DNA of 64,000 nt from Norana najaformis. Taxonomy: Eukaryota > Annelida > Clitellata > Crassiclitellata > Hormogastridae. The stretch spans positions 17,895,775 through 17,959,774 of the forward strand of contig OZ029915.1 of the NCBI GenBank assembly GCA_964023275.1, read 5' to 3'. The position numbers and the translations under genes are program-made. The first letter of the stretch is position 1. Each line of letters opens with the position of its first letter. The notes beneath the pieces were generated by a model. The model did not search any database, was not told the DNA's origin, and was given only the letters and a program-made list of their open reading frames with translations. Shown here piece by piece: positions 33,201 to 46,483 of this stretch.

Positions 33201-34253
33201 CCCTTATACCAGATAAAGAATTACCACAGCGGTGCGGGTAACTGTCCTGCGTCGAATTATTGCCATAATACCAGCTAATTTATGAATTACACATCGGTAT
33301 TCACGAATTAACACATTGTTGTGAGACTGAGGCAGAGGAAAACAGATGAATCTTGAGTAGTTTGGCTAATCAGCAATCAAAGAAGACAAACAAAATCCTT
33401 CTCGAAATTTTTCTTAATGAAACTTTACAATTTTGTAATTGAAAAATTCCCATTCTTGGCGATACATTTGAAGTTATATTGCGACTTGAAACGATTATCC
33501 TGCATTCGCACGTAGGACTATGTGTATAAATCAAGAAACTGATGATAAATTGATAGACTTTAGCCTCATTATTTCGTTAAATTATCTGGAGTCGATTGAC
33601 ATAGATGTACCTGTCTTTTCAGATAACACTCATACATGTATTATGCATCAAGTACAGGCATAGTACATGTGAACTATAATGTTACTAGCCTGGCTGCGTG
33701 AATTAAAGGCTTAACATGAAAAGCAACGGTATATGCATTTCCCCTTGAAACAGTGTTCGCGGCAACAGCGTTTAGGGTTTCGTTTGTCCACAACTGAAAT
33801 CAAACAATAACACACTTTCCTTTAATTCAGTAGAACTCTCATTTCAACATTGTATGTGTGTGTGTGTGTGTGTCTAACGCGAAACGCTCACTATGCTATC
33901 CCAGACGATGGTAAATGACATTTAGAGCAGAGAGAGTTTATCATCTGGCAACTAGTGCTGCGATAACTCGAAAAGTCACCGCATGTACGCAGAGCCCAGC
34001 GAAAGAATTCACATCGAGAGTAGACCCAGTAGTTGACACCATGTTCAGAGCTCAAGAAGCGCTTGGCATCGAGGACGAGAAACAAACAATACTAATAATA
34101 TTAATTATTCCAGGAAAAAATGTAATTTGTAACTATTTTTGATTGCAGTGACTTTTGAATAATAGATTGAATAGGAAGAAAATAAGCAGTCTCTTAAACT
34201 AACCCCGAGAGGCAGTCAAGGATATGAAATGTTTAGGACTTTATTTCTCAGAG

Positions 34254-34331
<78 letters not shown>

Positions 34332-34959
34332 CTAATGTCAGTGTACAGATGGCACCGTGCATAGTGTTGTGTGTCTTCTATATTCATTGCCGATTCTAAA
34401 CTACTTCTACGCAGCCTGTCATTTCCGCTTCCGTAGATGCATGTTTATAAGTACTTTACTTCTGTAACACAACTATTTCTCCCTCCCCATCTTGGTAACA
34501 ACAATGTCTGAATTAGCAAGTCTTCTCTTTTAACCGACTACATTTCTAGTGTGTGAAGACTGCCACATAGACCAATTTTACGTAACGGGAATTATTATGC
34601 CCCGATGTAGTCGTCCAACCATTTTGTGTGGCAAGATATTTGCGGTTGTGGTCTTGGGTCGAGTTCTACTGGAGGTGCATTAGAACTGATGCTAGGTAGC
34701 GTCTGACCTGGATTCTTGTTGTCGCTGGATGTTCAGACTTAAAACGTCTATAGCCGGTTCATTTTATTACAATTAATCATCCTTCGAGTGATGCACTGGG
34801 TCGTTGGAATTCAGCAACTGTTTTCAACTCCTGTTCCACATCAATTAGATCATCGTGGACAACATCTGATTTTCCTGGTTTCACTTTGCTCAGACTGGAT
34901 TTTGGTTGTTGGTTCTGCGTCACCGTTTTTGTTGCTAGTCTCTCAAATAGTTGTGTTTA
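33201..34959. other. intergenic with microsatellites
   Basis: A GT run lies at about 33855-33873 and a 70-bp CT run at 34260-34329. No gene supported. Confidence 0.5.
34260..34329. repeat. CT microsatellite
   Basis: About 35 uninterrupted CT dinucleotides. Confidence 0.97.
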
Positions 34960-34969
34960 CTCTCCCTGC

Positions 34970-35770
34970 GTGGATGAATTCCGATTCTTCTTCTGCCGTT
35001 TCCAGTCGCCGTATGGTGACTGTTGTTGGAAATGCCAGACAGAGAAGCCCATCAGTTTTGGCTGGAGATCAACTGGGCCAAAACCAAGATTCAAACAACG
35101 GGGGTACCACACCCAACAATGGATCACGTACAAGTTGCGGAAAACATGGTGGAAGGATTCACCTATCTTGGGTCGAACATAGAGACTGATTGCAGCGGTG
35201 GACCTGAGATTCGAAGCCGGAGAGCAATAGCCCGTGACTGTATGAACAGCCTTGATCGAGGAGTCTGGAAAACAAATAGGCCTATTCGGTTTGACACCAA
35301 ACTCCACTTGTTTACAGCCTACATACTTCCTGTTCTTCTTTATGGAGCTGAGACCTGGACGCTCACGGTGGTCCTTGAGAAGAAACCGGATGCCTTAGAG
35401 CAATGGTGTCTACAGCGAATCTTGCGAATTCCATTCACTGCGCATATAACCGATGCAGAAATATACAGATGCGCAAAACAGTCACCAATCTCGGAAATGG
35501 TTGAAACACGACGACTCCGGATGTTTGGGCACTTTGCATGTAACGAAGGCAGACAGGACCACGCTAGTGCTCTCCGAGCCTTGCTTCTTGGCCCTCATAG
35601 GACCTGGAAGAAGCCGGTCGGATGACCAAGACATTCATGGACCCGGACAGTCGAAGCGGATCTTCGGCCGCTGAACCTCGGGTTGCATACAGCCTGGAGG
35701 TGACCCAGAACCTAGACGGTTGGCGAAGAATTGCTCCAAAGAGAGGCATGCTATTGATGATGGTATGGTG
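34970..35770 (+). pseudogene. LINE ORF2 C-terminal half (RTE/endonuclease-reverse transcriptase type)
   Basis: The main frame is 35023-35625. Landmarks are LEINWAKTKIQT, EGFTYLGSNIETD, TAYILPVLLYGAETWTL and RRLRMFGHFA, the region after the catalytic YADD block in LINEs of this type. Near 35620 the frame shifts by one base; the adjoining frame continues with RHSWTRTVEADLRP and ends with DGWRRIAPKRG near 35750. The endonuclease and the catalytic core are absent. The copy is 5'-truncated and old. Confidence 0.75.
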
Positions 35771-36490
35771 ACGGACGTTTTATTTTCTTATCGCGAGGTA
35801 TTTCGCTGGTTTAGTCGCCACCTGGGACCAACGTCTTGTTGGTCTACGTGAGACATATTATGCTTGTAAATAGCTTAAGAGAGAAATTTTTAACCTAAAG
35901 CTGGCAAACTATTACATATCCCTATAGACAAACTGCAACAATATGTACAACAAAGTATTTTGCAATGACCTTTGCAAAAACAACTTAAAGAGTTGTCAAT
36001 TCGTTTCGGTCAATGACTGTGCATGATCCACCAGTTTGTGAGATGCGCATGTTCTTTGCTAATTAATTTGGCTCTCTTGATGTTGCCCGCTTGATCGTCA
36101 GTTAACGAAATCCTTCTCCTCCTCCTCCCTCTCTCTCACTCTCTCCTTCCTCTCCTTTTAACTTTTTAACTTGTTTTCTTCGCCTCTCATCTTTCAGTAT
36201 TACCTATCAGCCACCTCTGTCCAGCCACTTTCCAGTTAGCGAACCCCGTCCTTCATTCTTGTTTCTCTATCTTTCTATTTCTATGATGACAGGCAGTGTG
36301 AGCACATTAGTTATGCCACTCTTAAATATAGCCAGACCTTACACATTAACTATATAGTACGAACAAGTTAAAACAAATGAATATAGTTACAGCAAGCTAA
36401 ATAACAAAATCTACGTTCATGTTAGAAAATAATAATCGTCATCTTGCCCGCATTTTACTATGCGAATCGCCTTTTTAACGCGAGTATATT
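35771..36490. other. intergenic, nothing recognised
   Basis: Pyrimidine-rich stretches (about 36110-36170) but no gene or known repeat. Confidence 0.5.
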
Positions 36491-37525
36491 TCATATCTGA
36501 CCGTAATCGCTGAGAGGTTCAGGATCATCAAGAGACCGTATATCTTCAGCGGCTGGGGAAGCTTCTTCTTCATCCATAATCTCTCTCTGCTTCTTCAATC
36601 CTTCAAGGAATGTCCGGAATCTATCATCGCTTCCAGGTGACAGAGCATCTTTCCACTTCAGATAGTCTTGGAATATCTCGAATCCTTTAGATTCTTCAAA
36701 CGCAAATTAGAATGTTTTGAATATAGCAAATAAGATTGGCTTAGTTTAAAACATGCAAAAGTCTAAACAATTTTTTAACGTACAGCAGTTTATCTAGTCC
36801 CGTTATGTGGAATTACTCTCTTCGGATGCTGTTAGACAAACTAAGTAACGCAAAAGATTTCATCTCCAGTTTGACGTAAAAGACCAGCTGATCAACATTT
36901 CTTAGGGTGATTACCCCTTAAAAGTACTTTTAATGACCTCACTTTATTGGCATCATTGTACCCCTTAAAAGTACTTTTAATGACCTCACTTTATTGGCAT
37001 CATTGTTTTCTCCTGAAAATAACTGGGGTGGGTTTCTTTTGTCTTTCTCGCTGTTGAGTTTTGTCTCGCCTAGATGACAAATTTAAACTGTAGGCCTTCA
37101 TGCAGCCACAGCTGCGTAATACAGCCCTGTGAAACTATCAACAGAATACCGAAGACAAGCATTTCAGAAACGTCATAATGGTTGAAGTGTGAATTTAATT
37201 TTTATGAAATGTAATGTATTGTATCAAATTTTCTAGTTTTAAATGTACTCTATGCGTAAAAATAAGGACAACTTCAAATTCGTTTACGTTGCAAAGCTAA
37301 GAGAGAGGCTTTTACTTATTACTATATTAGGCTACCCGCTACCACTTTGTATTTGTCCGTTTCTCCTCACTCTGTTAGGAGTTTTATAATGTAGTTACGA
37401 AGGGATAGAATGATCTTACTTATCTCATCGAGAACCTCAGGAGGAAGTTCGAGTTTGGTTGGACTCGCCACAGAGTTTGTCACCATCAGCATAGCCAACA
37501 CAAACGCTAGAAGAAACACTTTCAT
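36491..37525 (-). CDS. small secreted YLxW-module protein, gene 1 (two exons, 102 aa)
   Basis: Exon 1 is 37420-37525 (ATG 37523-37525) and exon 2 is 36491-36693 (stop 36491-36493). The intron has donor GTAAGA and acceptor TTGAAG, splits a Lys codon and joins in frame at phase 1. Residues 1-20 are a clear signal peptide (MKVFLLAFVLAMLMVTNSVA). The mature part has a helical module with GFEIFQDYLKW and DDRFRTFLEGL, then an acidic tail ending LSDYGQI. Alignment with genes 2 and 3 supports the model: a basic residue and Gly, then Y-L-x-W about eight residues on, then SD/DD and an F-x-x-F pattern. There is no Cys, so it is not a disulfide peptide. Function is unknown; a secreted hormone-like, defence or matrix peptide is possible. 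I do not recognise the family. Confidence 0.65.
36694..37419 (-). other. intron of YLxW gene 1
   Basis: Contains a direct tandem duplication of a 46-bp unit (CCCTTAAAAGTACTTTTAAT ..., about 36915-37005). Nothing else is recognised. Confidence 0.6.
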
Positions 37526-38339
37526 GTTGCGTCTTTAAGCTCAGCTGATCGTGTTACTTAAGTTCATCTAACTCTACTCAACCACCAACCGCAACGAATT
37601 TCTTCTGTTATGTAGATCATACGATTGGCTTACGAGTCACAGCTTGCCTACATGGTCTTAATTTCTAGTCGAGAAGTGTTGATGATCGAACAGTGATTTA
37701 TGAGACGTGCATTCATCAAATGCCTCTTGAAATAACTAATGATTTCTAGCCTATGCAATTGTTCAGACTGTCTACAGTTTTATCGTCACCGTTTACTTGG
37801 TCAACCTCGGTTTAATTATTTGCCTGGAAAATGAACAGAAATTAATGTTGGCTATTGTTTCTGTGCATTATGACAAAACTCATTCATGTCTTTGAGTGTG
37901 GGTAATTTGTTCATTTATTTCGCTCACTTATCGTCAACTCTTGTCGTCCTACATCGAGTTATCTGGATTGATTGAGCAGTGTATCGCTGGTTGTTTCGGT
38001 GAATATCAGTAGATCAACTATCGTATGTTTTCAGCCTAAGCAAGTGATTAGTAGTCATCCGAAAAATATGGTCCAGACTGAATGTCATAGTCGTTGAGTT
38101 GCTATCGTGCTTGATCAACAAACACACTGTTCGCCTCTTAAGCGTCTATTGTCGATGGACATACAGATAGCCTTACTGATTTAATCGGTGTATATGTATC
38201 AACCACAAACGGAAGAAGGCGAATATTTGGATCAAATCGATTAAACAAATGTACTGCAGCCAGAGAGCAGTGAAATCTGTCTTTCAAGCATATGGAGGAT
38301 ACCGGCTGTTCCTAGTCCAAGCAGATTAGAAAACTCGTT
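37526..38339. other. upstream region of YLxW gene 1
   Basis: Just upstream of the ATG, the minus-strand block CCAATCGTATGATCTACATA resembles CCAGTCGTAGGATTACATAG upstream of gene 2, suggesting shared promoter ancestry. No TATA box is clear here. Confidence 0.4.
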
Positions 38340-39945
38340 TCTAGCTTCGGCCTGCGCCAGCACGTCTATTCACCGACTCATTTCCACGGTGGCTGGCTGA
38401 ATCTGATCATTGCCCGTGACGACTATGGACCGATTACAGTCCCACTGGAGCCACCATCGATCTCCGATTCCGCCCTCCTCTGAGCTATACCATACCGTTC
38501 CTGTACACTGCACCATAAGTTACTCACATTACCTTTAGAGGTTGAAAAACGCTCGATAGGGAAGTGCTCAACTATCTTTGTCCTTTCCTTTCCCACAAGG
38601 ATGGCCTCTCTTTCGATGAGCTGTTCGAACTGTACGAAAAAACTCTTTGCTCTATCATCGACGATCTTCTCCCATTACGATCTGCTCGCATAAGAAGTAG
38701 TTCGACTACTCACTGGCTTGATTCGGAACGCAGAGCTATGCGTAGGGCAGTTAGACGTTCCGAGCGAACCTGCAGACGGACTGGATCGACCACCGAACGC
38801 GCCTATTGGATCTGATTTCTGCGGGAAAAGAATACATTCTTTCAAGGCAAAGAAAGGCGCTCCTGGGAGTGCATGATTGTCCGCCATTCGGACAGTTGAT
38901 CGCTTTGGTACGACCTATCCTCAATGCTCGATCGCAGTGGCAACTCACAGAATCCGCTGCTGACTTTCGACGCGACAGGAGGGCTCTTCCTGCCAATGTG
39001 ACAACCCAGTGTCGACTGGAGAGCTTCGAAATAGTGAATGGCGCTGAACTCGTTGCTTCTCCTGTCTTTGCCGTCAAAAACATGCTCGCTCGACCCGATT
39101 CCAACTTTTCTTCTTCAGGAAGTCGTTGACGAGATGCCTTGATTCGTGATACGGCTCTGCGATACGTCACTATCTGAAGGACATCTTCTAGAGGGTTAAA
39201 AGCGAGCCGTCGTACTGCCGTACCTTAAGAAGCCCGGATTGGATCCTAGTGACATCAATATTTATCGGCCAATTTCTAATCTCTCGTTCCTCTCAAAGAT
39301 CGTTGAGAAAATAGTGGCCCAGCAGGCCACCTGTGTTATCCTGAGTCGTGCCACCTTTATGCCAAAGCTCCAGTCTGGCTTTAGGAAAGGTCACTTGACA
39401 ACGGAGACGGTAGTTCTCCGACTCACTTCAGATAGCTGTGACGCTGCGGACGTTAGGAAAGTCACGCTGTTGACTCTTCTTGATGTCAGCGCTGCTTTCT
39501 ACACTGTCGAGCACGACATCCTGCTGACTCGAATCAGCACTTCCTAAGGATTCGTCGTTTGGCCGCTGGAATGGCTACGCTCTTTCTTGGATGGACGGAC
39601 CATGAAGGTGGAGGTCGGAACGGACAGCTCGGATTGGGCATGGGTTCTATATGGCGTCCCTAAAGGTTCTGTCCTTGGATCGCTTCTGTACATATTGTAC
39701 ACGGACGATCTGGCACAAATCATCACATCACAGCTCTCGGGCCATGGTCCATCATCAATACCCTGATGTCGTTCAGTTCTGCTTGACTTGTCAACCATCG
39801 GATGCTCTAACTTACGTTTCAAAGGTACGGGCCATCGTAACCAATGTACAGAACTGGATGTCATCGAATCGGCTACGCCTGAATCCCGCAAAAACGCAGT
39901 TTATACGACTTGGCTTTCGACATAAGCTGACATAAATAAAGACAT
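38340..39945 (+). pseudogene. CR1-type LINE ORF2 remnant
   Basis: In order: the C-terminal part of an endonuclease domain (HVYSPTHFHGGWLNLII, about 38360-38420), a linker with DELFELYEKTL (38590-38650), then reverse transcriptase pieces YRPISNLSFLSKIVEKIV, LQSGFRKGHLTTE and TLLDVSAAFYTVEHDILL (39240-39530), and MSSNRLRLNPAKTQFI further on (to about 39935). Several frameshifts and stops separate these frames. It lacks the 5' half and the 3' end. The subfamily is close to the fragment in the 44.9-45.4 kb arm. Confidence 0.85.
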
Positions 39946-42479
39946 GACATCGGTGGCATTTCCGAACTGAGAACCATTAGGCCTACATGGCATGAGTGCC
40001 GATTACGACAGCGGGGGGTTCTTTATTATTTATTGATTCATGGATAGATTGCCTCTCACGCTTGTAATTGATTGTTACATAGTTAAGGTTGTTTTACTTG
40101 TGAACATGATTTTCTTTACATTGAGGTAGATTGCACAGCATTGCATTGTGTTCCGTTAACAAATCACCTGAAATTGATTTGTGAAGTTTAGATGGATACG
40201 AAGCTGGTGTATTTGCAATATTACTCTGCTTATTCAGCAAGTTTTGAGCGCTACATGAAAGTCATTTACGATTCACATATTTGTGGCTTAAAAATCGCCC
40301 ATACGAATCATATGTTAAGGGAATTTAAGTAGATTTATTACATTTAACTGTCATGCAATCAATGCGATTACAACTGGATATCTCTGATGACATCCAGAAA
40401 GACATTTGTTTACTTAGCGCCTCTTTTTAGCCGACAGTCTTATAATCGAAAAAGTAGGCGGCCGATATTTATTAATGTCTGTCTCTACATTTTACAGACC
40501 TTCTTTGAGATTCTACTTTCTTGAAAGCGGTTTAGTCTGTCCTCGTACACAACTGCCTGCCTATGTTTCTGCCTGCTCTATCGTCTGAATTCTGATCAGT
40601 CACTTATTTCAACGTATCTCTAATTGCCTATTCATTCAGCAAGTTTTATTTGCTTCGATTAATATAGGCCTACATGTAGAGGTTGCATAATGTGTTGCTT
40701 TGCATCGTCGTGTACTAAAGTCGCGTCATTCAAAAACTTTCTTCCTTTTCTACGCAGCGACCATCTTTTCTTTTCATGAATATGCAGATCATTTTACGAA
40801 ATTTATTTCATCCACAAATTAATATATCCTGAAAAAGTAGAGATGCCTTTTATTACTTATATATCCCATAAAAAGCGCATTCAAGTAGGTTTCAGTTTTC
40901 AGAACACATCGATTTTCCATAGCGCAAAAAAATACAAAAGAAACTAAACCAATTCCCTTTTGCTGTTGCAGATCTGCGTTGCTTCGAACTAGAGTGCTTA
41001 AGCAATTATTGTAGCTACCTGCATTCTGGTGTATGATTCCACAATGGTTAGATATCCATAATCTTTTAACATAACTAAGAGATCCGCCATCAACCGAGAA
41101 AACCTTGGATTCAGTAATGTTAGTGTAAGAAGGGTCTTTGGAGTGGCATCGACCATTGAGCCATGTAGAGGTTCTTTGACCAATCGAATGCCTGTTCTAC
41201 AGTAACTCAGTTGCTTGAGAGCCGTCATCTACCAAATATGGAGCACAGCTGGACGGCGAGGTCCAAGAACTCTGAACATAGTGTCAGCATTGAACCACTG
41301 GGTGTGCTTTGCGTGTGTAACGGACCCCAATAATTATTATCGGTGACTTTTCGCCTGATCTGAGAATTTTTGCTAACTGATGAATTTTATATTCTTAATG
41401 ACATTTAGCAGCGTTTATGCTAGCGTAGAGAGCGCCCCGATAAGATTTTCTTGAAGTGGCGCTAGACAAATTTGTAATTACAATTACGGTTACAATCTCA
41501 AAAGACGTTGTGCATACAGGAAACTCGAGAGACTGTGAAAGAGCGCCACTGAAATGCCCAGTTCCAATATTTTGCATAGAAACGACTGCAATCGTCATCA
41601 CGATCTGTGCGCCCCGCAGGCAAATTAAACAGAGGGAGAAGCCTAGACGGATTTCCTCGTGCGTGCCTCAACCTCTAAAAGACCTGAGATTTTCGGCTTT
41701 GATCCTCTAAACTCTGACTCATGTTACAATTTGTTAGTTTCAAATTTTCTGTTAAAGACTGTACTGTTCTAACAAACACTTAAATAGAAGATAATTTTTC
41801 AATTATGAGAGGAATTCAGGTAGGAATAAACAGAAACAATTCGTCAGGGAAATAGGCTAAAATATATTGGGTCTTAAATGAAATCAAACATTACCAATAA
41901 AGGGGACTTTAACGCTCAAAACACATTTACATATTTAATTAAAAACATAAATCTTGATACAGAATGATGATGCAAAACATCAAATGACTCCACAGCGTTC
42001 ATCCAAATGCGTTCATAAATCAACAGATTAAGCATTTAAATATCATTTATAGGCATGTGCCTTGTGTCGTATTGGAAATGGTTGCAGTAGTTGAGTCATT
42101 TAGGCCTAATAGCCTAGGCAAAGTTCCCGGCACCTGTAACCAAAACACTGCCAAGGGCATAGGCCTATACCACTCTTTGCCGCAGCATTCTTGGCTAAAA
42201 GAAACAGAACAAATTTGACTGAAACTTGCTATAATAGCTGTGTTATATAAAGGCAAATGATGTAAGTATGCAAAATCTAAACCTCTAACCCCTCAATTTT
42301 TTACATCTATGAAAAAACACACTTTACAAAAAATCTTTTCATTCCTACAATAATTAGAGACGGCGCTCTGGGTTTGAATTCTTCAGGTTTGTCATAAAGG
42401 GGCTGAATAACTTACCAGTCACTGGCACTACATGTAAATTTTACGTACTGACTGCCGCAGTTCGCTTTACGCCAGAATA
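39946..42479. other. intergenic, nothing recognised
   Basis: AT-rich DNA with several TAGGCCTA palindromes (39977, 40671, 42101 and 42161, approximate starts). Open frames near 40998-41228 and 41395-41710 show no resemblance to known proteins. Confidence 0.5.
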
Positions 42480-43600
42480 TACTATTCCACCATAGGGCTC
42501 ATAACCATCTCAGAAGACAGGGCTTTCCTTCTCTCTCAGAGGAAAAGGGGCGTCCGGGGTCGATTACTTGACATGATCCACACAGTGTACAAACAGCGAG
42601 CCAAGCAGCGCTTAGAGGCAGACATAAGAAGACGGAGGGGTTCGGCTGAGAAGTTGGAACCTTTGCAAGCAAGATTGTGCTTGAACAGCTTCAATCTGAT
42701 TCTTCATTTACGAGTGCTGAAGTAATCAAATGAGAATAAGGAAACCTCCGGCGTTGTAACCTCATCATAAACAAAAATGGTTTAGACTCATGGATGGCTT
42801 GACTTCCCAAGTTCATCCTGATCGGCTTCCAAACCTCAAGTGTTTGAGTTAAGCAGTTATGTACGTTGTATGGACATTACGATCAGATAGATCAAATTAG
42901 ATCAGCACATAAGACGTTTACTGGAGCAGAGGAAGCCCAGGCAACTGCAGAAATCGTGTTATGGCACTATGCGTCTAAGAGAAAACCGCTTCTAATACCA
43001 GTCATCACTCGCATGCATGTTTCATCATGGAGCCAAAGTTATAGGAGGATGTGCTCTTCAAGGCATGTCGCCACATGTGTTGGACTTAATTATAGGGGCT
43101 GCCTTGAAGAGGACTTTCAGGATAGAGGAAAGATAGAGGACCATAAGTTATCACATTTAAATTATTCAAACTTCAAACAATTCAAACTATTGACAACTTG
43201 CATCTACAGATCTCTTGGTGGAGGTGACGAGTCCAGCTCTAGAGCTCAAAACATCATAGACTGCTCAAACAGAGCTAGAAGCCAAATATTTATGATGACG
43301 ATAGAGAATTTTTGGAACTATTGTTTTTTATTTAGTGAACTTCCAGGTGCCACACATTATGCAAGATGGATAGCAAAGATCATCTATGCCACTAAAATGT
43401 GGCTCTTTCTTGGTGAGTTATAGTGATCGCTACAGAAGAAAAAAAGGAACTCGTGACATGGCCATCTTTGCCGTTCTGATTCATTCAAGAACTTAGATTA
43501 CTGCACTACTGGCTACAGGAGCACCATTAAACGACTTTAAGCTCACTGGACAACTTCTCGTATACACTCAAGCTGGTGTTAACCTCCTTGGAGGACGTAG
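42480..43600 (+). pseudogene. decayed intronless gene-like remnant (uncharacterised invertebrate repeat protein)
   Basis: The longest frame is 42866-43423 (185 codons). Its end contains LPGATHYARWIAK followed by an aromatic-rich segment, resembling a motif I recall in multi-copy uncharacterised proteins of invertebrates (LPGA-x-HHARWMAK-x-IY). A weaker continuation in another frame (APLNDFKLTGQLL, about 43525-43565) also fits that memory. The upstream part, 42520-42660, is basic and helical in a further frame. It looks like an old, frameshifted copy of an intronless mobile or multi-copy gene. Identification is tentative. Confidence 0.35.
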
Positions 43601-44289
43601 CCACGGATTATCCTCTAAGGCGCGTTAAGGTTGACTCAGCTACAGTACTTGGCAACAGGGGCTTGGAGCAATTCTGTGCATCCCATTTTAGATAATAGTT
43701 AGCTAGCTCGAACATTCGGTTGCATTCCTGTCCATCAACCCGTTAACAACAACATGCAAATAGAACCTGCAGGTGGTTAAAGCACTATCAGTTGTTATTG
43801 ACAGAGCTGAGTGGGTTCAATCAAGATTTAAACTAGAAGGGCAACCAAAGGGAATGACAGCTTCGGTTTTTCTGCAGATCGTCAACGAACATCGGCGGGA
43901 GTTCCCCAACTGTACTAAAATACCCTTGCAAGGAAATTTGTGCCAGTTTTTGTCATACCATAGATGTTGTTACATGTATTTTAAAATTATAACAGTCTAA
44001 GATGCAACTGAAAAAAATCGCGATGACAACAGTTATTTTGAGCAGTGGCGAAATATGTGCCAAATTCCAATCCGAGCTCAAGTGTTGCATGTGGAAAGTT
44101 CAGAGCTTGGGCCACCTCTAACTATTTATCAATTTTAAAGATATTTTGCATAGTGCATTGCTTCTACATGTGGCAGAGATTGGAAGGATGAGACAGTTAA
44201 ATTTTCAACTTTAAATTTTTTGCCCTATGCTAAGGGCCACCCTAGTATGTAGTATAGAATTAACCAAAAGTGGCACAATATATAATTAT
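43601..44289. other. intergenic, nothing recognised
   Basis: No gene or repeat supported. Confidence 0.45.
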
Positions 44290-46029
44290 ATGGAGTATTA
44301 CTGGGGCGTCACTGGTAATCCGATCGCTCTCAGAATTTTTACGGGCACTGATCTCGGCAAAATAATCACTTCTGTTAAATTTTAAGTCAATCGGTTTAAG
44401 CGATAAAATTTAAAACAGAAGTTTAAAACCCGATCTGCCATAATTAAGCCATATAGCCGTTAACACGAAGCTGCACTACCACGGCAGCTTATGATAATGA
44501 GGCCATGGAGAGACAGACTCAATTAAACTCCAATACTTTTCAGTGTTTGCTGTATACGTGTCATTTGATTTTTTTCCGTTAATTCTCATTCATAAACTCT
44601 AAAGGTATCGGCAAAGATTGGGTACGCAATGAGAGTACATGATAGTTTGAGGGCGGTAGCTCCCAATGACAGTAGGCCATTATGAAAAAATCTTTCAATG
44701 ATTAGTTTCCACAGCCCATCGTTCTCAACAGAGAAGTCTCTAGTCAAATAAGGAAAAAGTCTCTGATGTTCGGTGGGATCCAAAATGCTGAGCTGCCCCT
44801 ATTTATTCGACTACAGAGTGTCGATTCAGTCAGTTCGAAATGGTAACTGACGCAAAACTGAGATCACGGAACCTTTTCATACAAACAAGATCGCCCAAGT
44901 TCGACCTCATTCCGACTTTCCTTCTAATGACATTTTGGAAGAGCTGCTGCATTTCATGGTGCGGGTCTGCATTACATTGCAGATGGAGGGACCTCTTTCA
45001 GGCGGTCCGAAGCGTACTAACATTAGGCCATCACTGACGGAGCTAGTCTCGAATAGCATCAATATTTAGCGTCCCGTATCAATCCCGTCTTAAAAAATGA
45101 TTGAGAAATAGTAGATCAGCAGATTTCCCGCTAATTGGAAGTCTCTGACATGATGCCAACGTTGTAATCTGCCTTTAGGAAAGACCAGTCTAGAAAGACA
45201 GTTCTCGTAGCTGTTTGTTTTCTGATTTCTCCGACTCCACTGACTTTAGATATGCTACGCTGCTGGCTCTTCCCGTCGTTAGCGCCGTTTTCGAAGCCGG
45301 TGATTACGACATATCGCTCGCTCAGCTCAGCAAGTCATACAGTTTTTCTGGTCTACCAAAAGACTGTTTTCATTATTTCTGGCTTATTTCTGGCGAACGG
45401 ATCCTAGACAAGTCACTGCATGCAAGATTCGAGGGAAAGATAAGTTCAGAAAAATCAAGGCTGTGCTAGATAGAGGAGATAAAATAACACGATCTGAACT
45501 AAATACGAGCAAAGAATTGAACTTCACGTTGCCCAGCAACTGAAAGACTGAAGATCATTTGCACCGATCGCCGCCAAACGGCTAAGACCAGGGACTGATG
45601 ACCTAACTTATGGTAAGATACAGAACTGCCTTCTGGTTGAGTCTTCTTCCAATCCCGATACATACTTTGTAGTTTTCCATTGTCGAGTTCTTTAAACAAC
45701 AATTCATTGTACAAGTTTTGTGTATCCTTTCAATTAAATCATTTGGCTGAATGAGAACTAACTTAAATGTGAAAATGCAAATCCTAAAATTACTAAAGCA
45801 AAACAAGAAGCAACAGCGCTATAGGAGCCAGGCTTACCGGACTGAAGTTTTGCTTCTGACTCCGGCTTCGACTCCGTCTCCGACTCAGCAGTCAGAGGCT
45901 CAACAAGCTGTCGCTCTACGTTTTCATTGGTAATTGAATCGTAGAACTTGGCAAATGATTTGTCGCTGTCAGCTGCCTGGTCGTTTATCCACTGAAGATA
46001 TCTCTTGTATAGCGCTCGACCACGGTTTA
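44290..46029 (-). repeat. inverted duplication, left arm
   Basis: Reading the minus strand from 46029 down to about 44290 follows the plus strand from 49978 up to about 54260. Matching landmarks include exon 2 of the YLxW gene, CCGTTTGGCGGCGAT, CAACGTGAAGTTCAAT, GTATTTAGTTCAGATCGTGT, TGAAATGCAGCAGCTC and GAACGATGGGCT. The right arm is longer because of extra DNA at about 50400-51380 and a LINE at about 51425-53045. Confidence 0.9.
44880..45440 (+). pseudogene. old CR1 LINE fragment inside the left arm
   Basis: The plus strand reads, through several frames, INI-x-RPVSIPS (about 45060-45090), LQSAFRKDQS-like sequence (about 45165-45195) and YATLLALPVVSAVFEAGDYDISL (about 45250-45320), matching the CR1 motifs YRPISNLS, LQSGFRK-x-HST and VTLLALLDVSAAFDTVDH. 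It is heavily eroded. The same fragment, inverted, is in the right arm at about 53070-53780. Confidence 0.6.
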
Positions 46030-46399
46030 CTACAGACAAATCAACCTAATTTAAAATAGGCCACATAAAACAACGAAGCCAATTTCGCTGTTTAAATGAA
46101 ATAAAAGAACTTCACTAGCACCCACAAGGCCTTAAGCCGACGTTTTTATTCTGGATAATTTGCTTACCCTACGTAGAATGAACTTTGCAAATAATATGTA
46201 GAAGAAAAAATCTATGGGCTTGCATGCGACACATAGATGAAATCTGACGGAAATGTTTCTTATGCCTAGTTATGGAAGAGTGGAATAATAACATGCTCTT
46301 ACCATTGTCGATCAGTTCTGTGTCATAGTCGACTGGAATCGCGAGAGAGTGGCTCATCACCACGAGAGCAGACAACAGTACCAACGTCAGACGAAACAT
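45499..46399 (-). CDS. small secreted YLxW-module protein, gene 2 (three exons, 159 aa)
   Basis: Exons are 46303-46399, 45838-46029 and 45499-45689, with GT-AG junctions all in phase 1; their summed length is 480 nt including the stop. Exon 1 encodes a signal peptide (MFRLTLVLLSALVVMSHSLA) and a short acidic start. Exon 2 encodes module 1 (GRALYKRYLQW ... SDKSFAKFY) and an acidic Glu/Ser/Pro-rich tail. Exon 3 opens with module 2 (DNGKLQSMYRDWKK), then runs into sequence unlike gene 3, so its end may be aberrant or another splice site may be used. Symmetric phase-1 exons that each hold one module favour exon duplication. An in-frame upstream ATG at 46450 is less likely, because the signal peptide begins at 46399. 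Secretion is a firm inference; function is unknown. Confidence 0.6.
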
Positions 46400-46483
46400 C
46401 TTTGCGTTACCTTTGATGAAGATATCGAGCACTGCGTCAGGTTCAGACAACGTTCGACTCTATGTAATCCTACGACTGGCTTC

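Noticed and set aside
46400-46450. Upstream in-frame ATG for YLxW gene 2
   Set aside because: It would place 17 non-hydrophobic residues before an obvious signal peptide; ATG 46399 is better.
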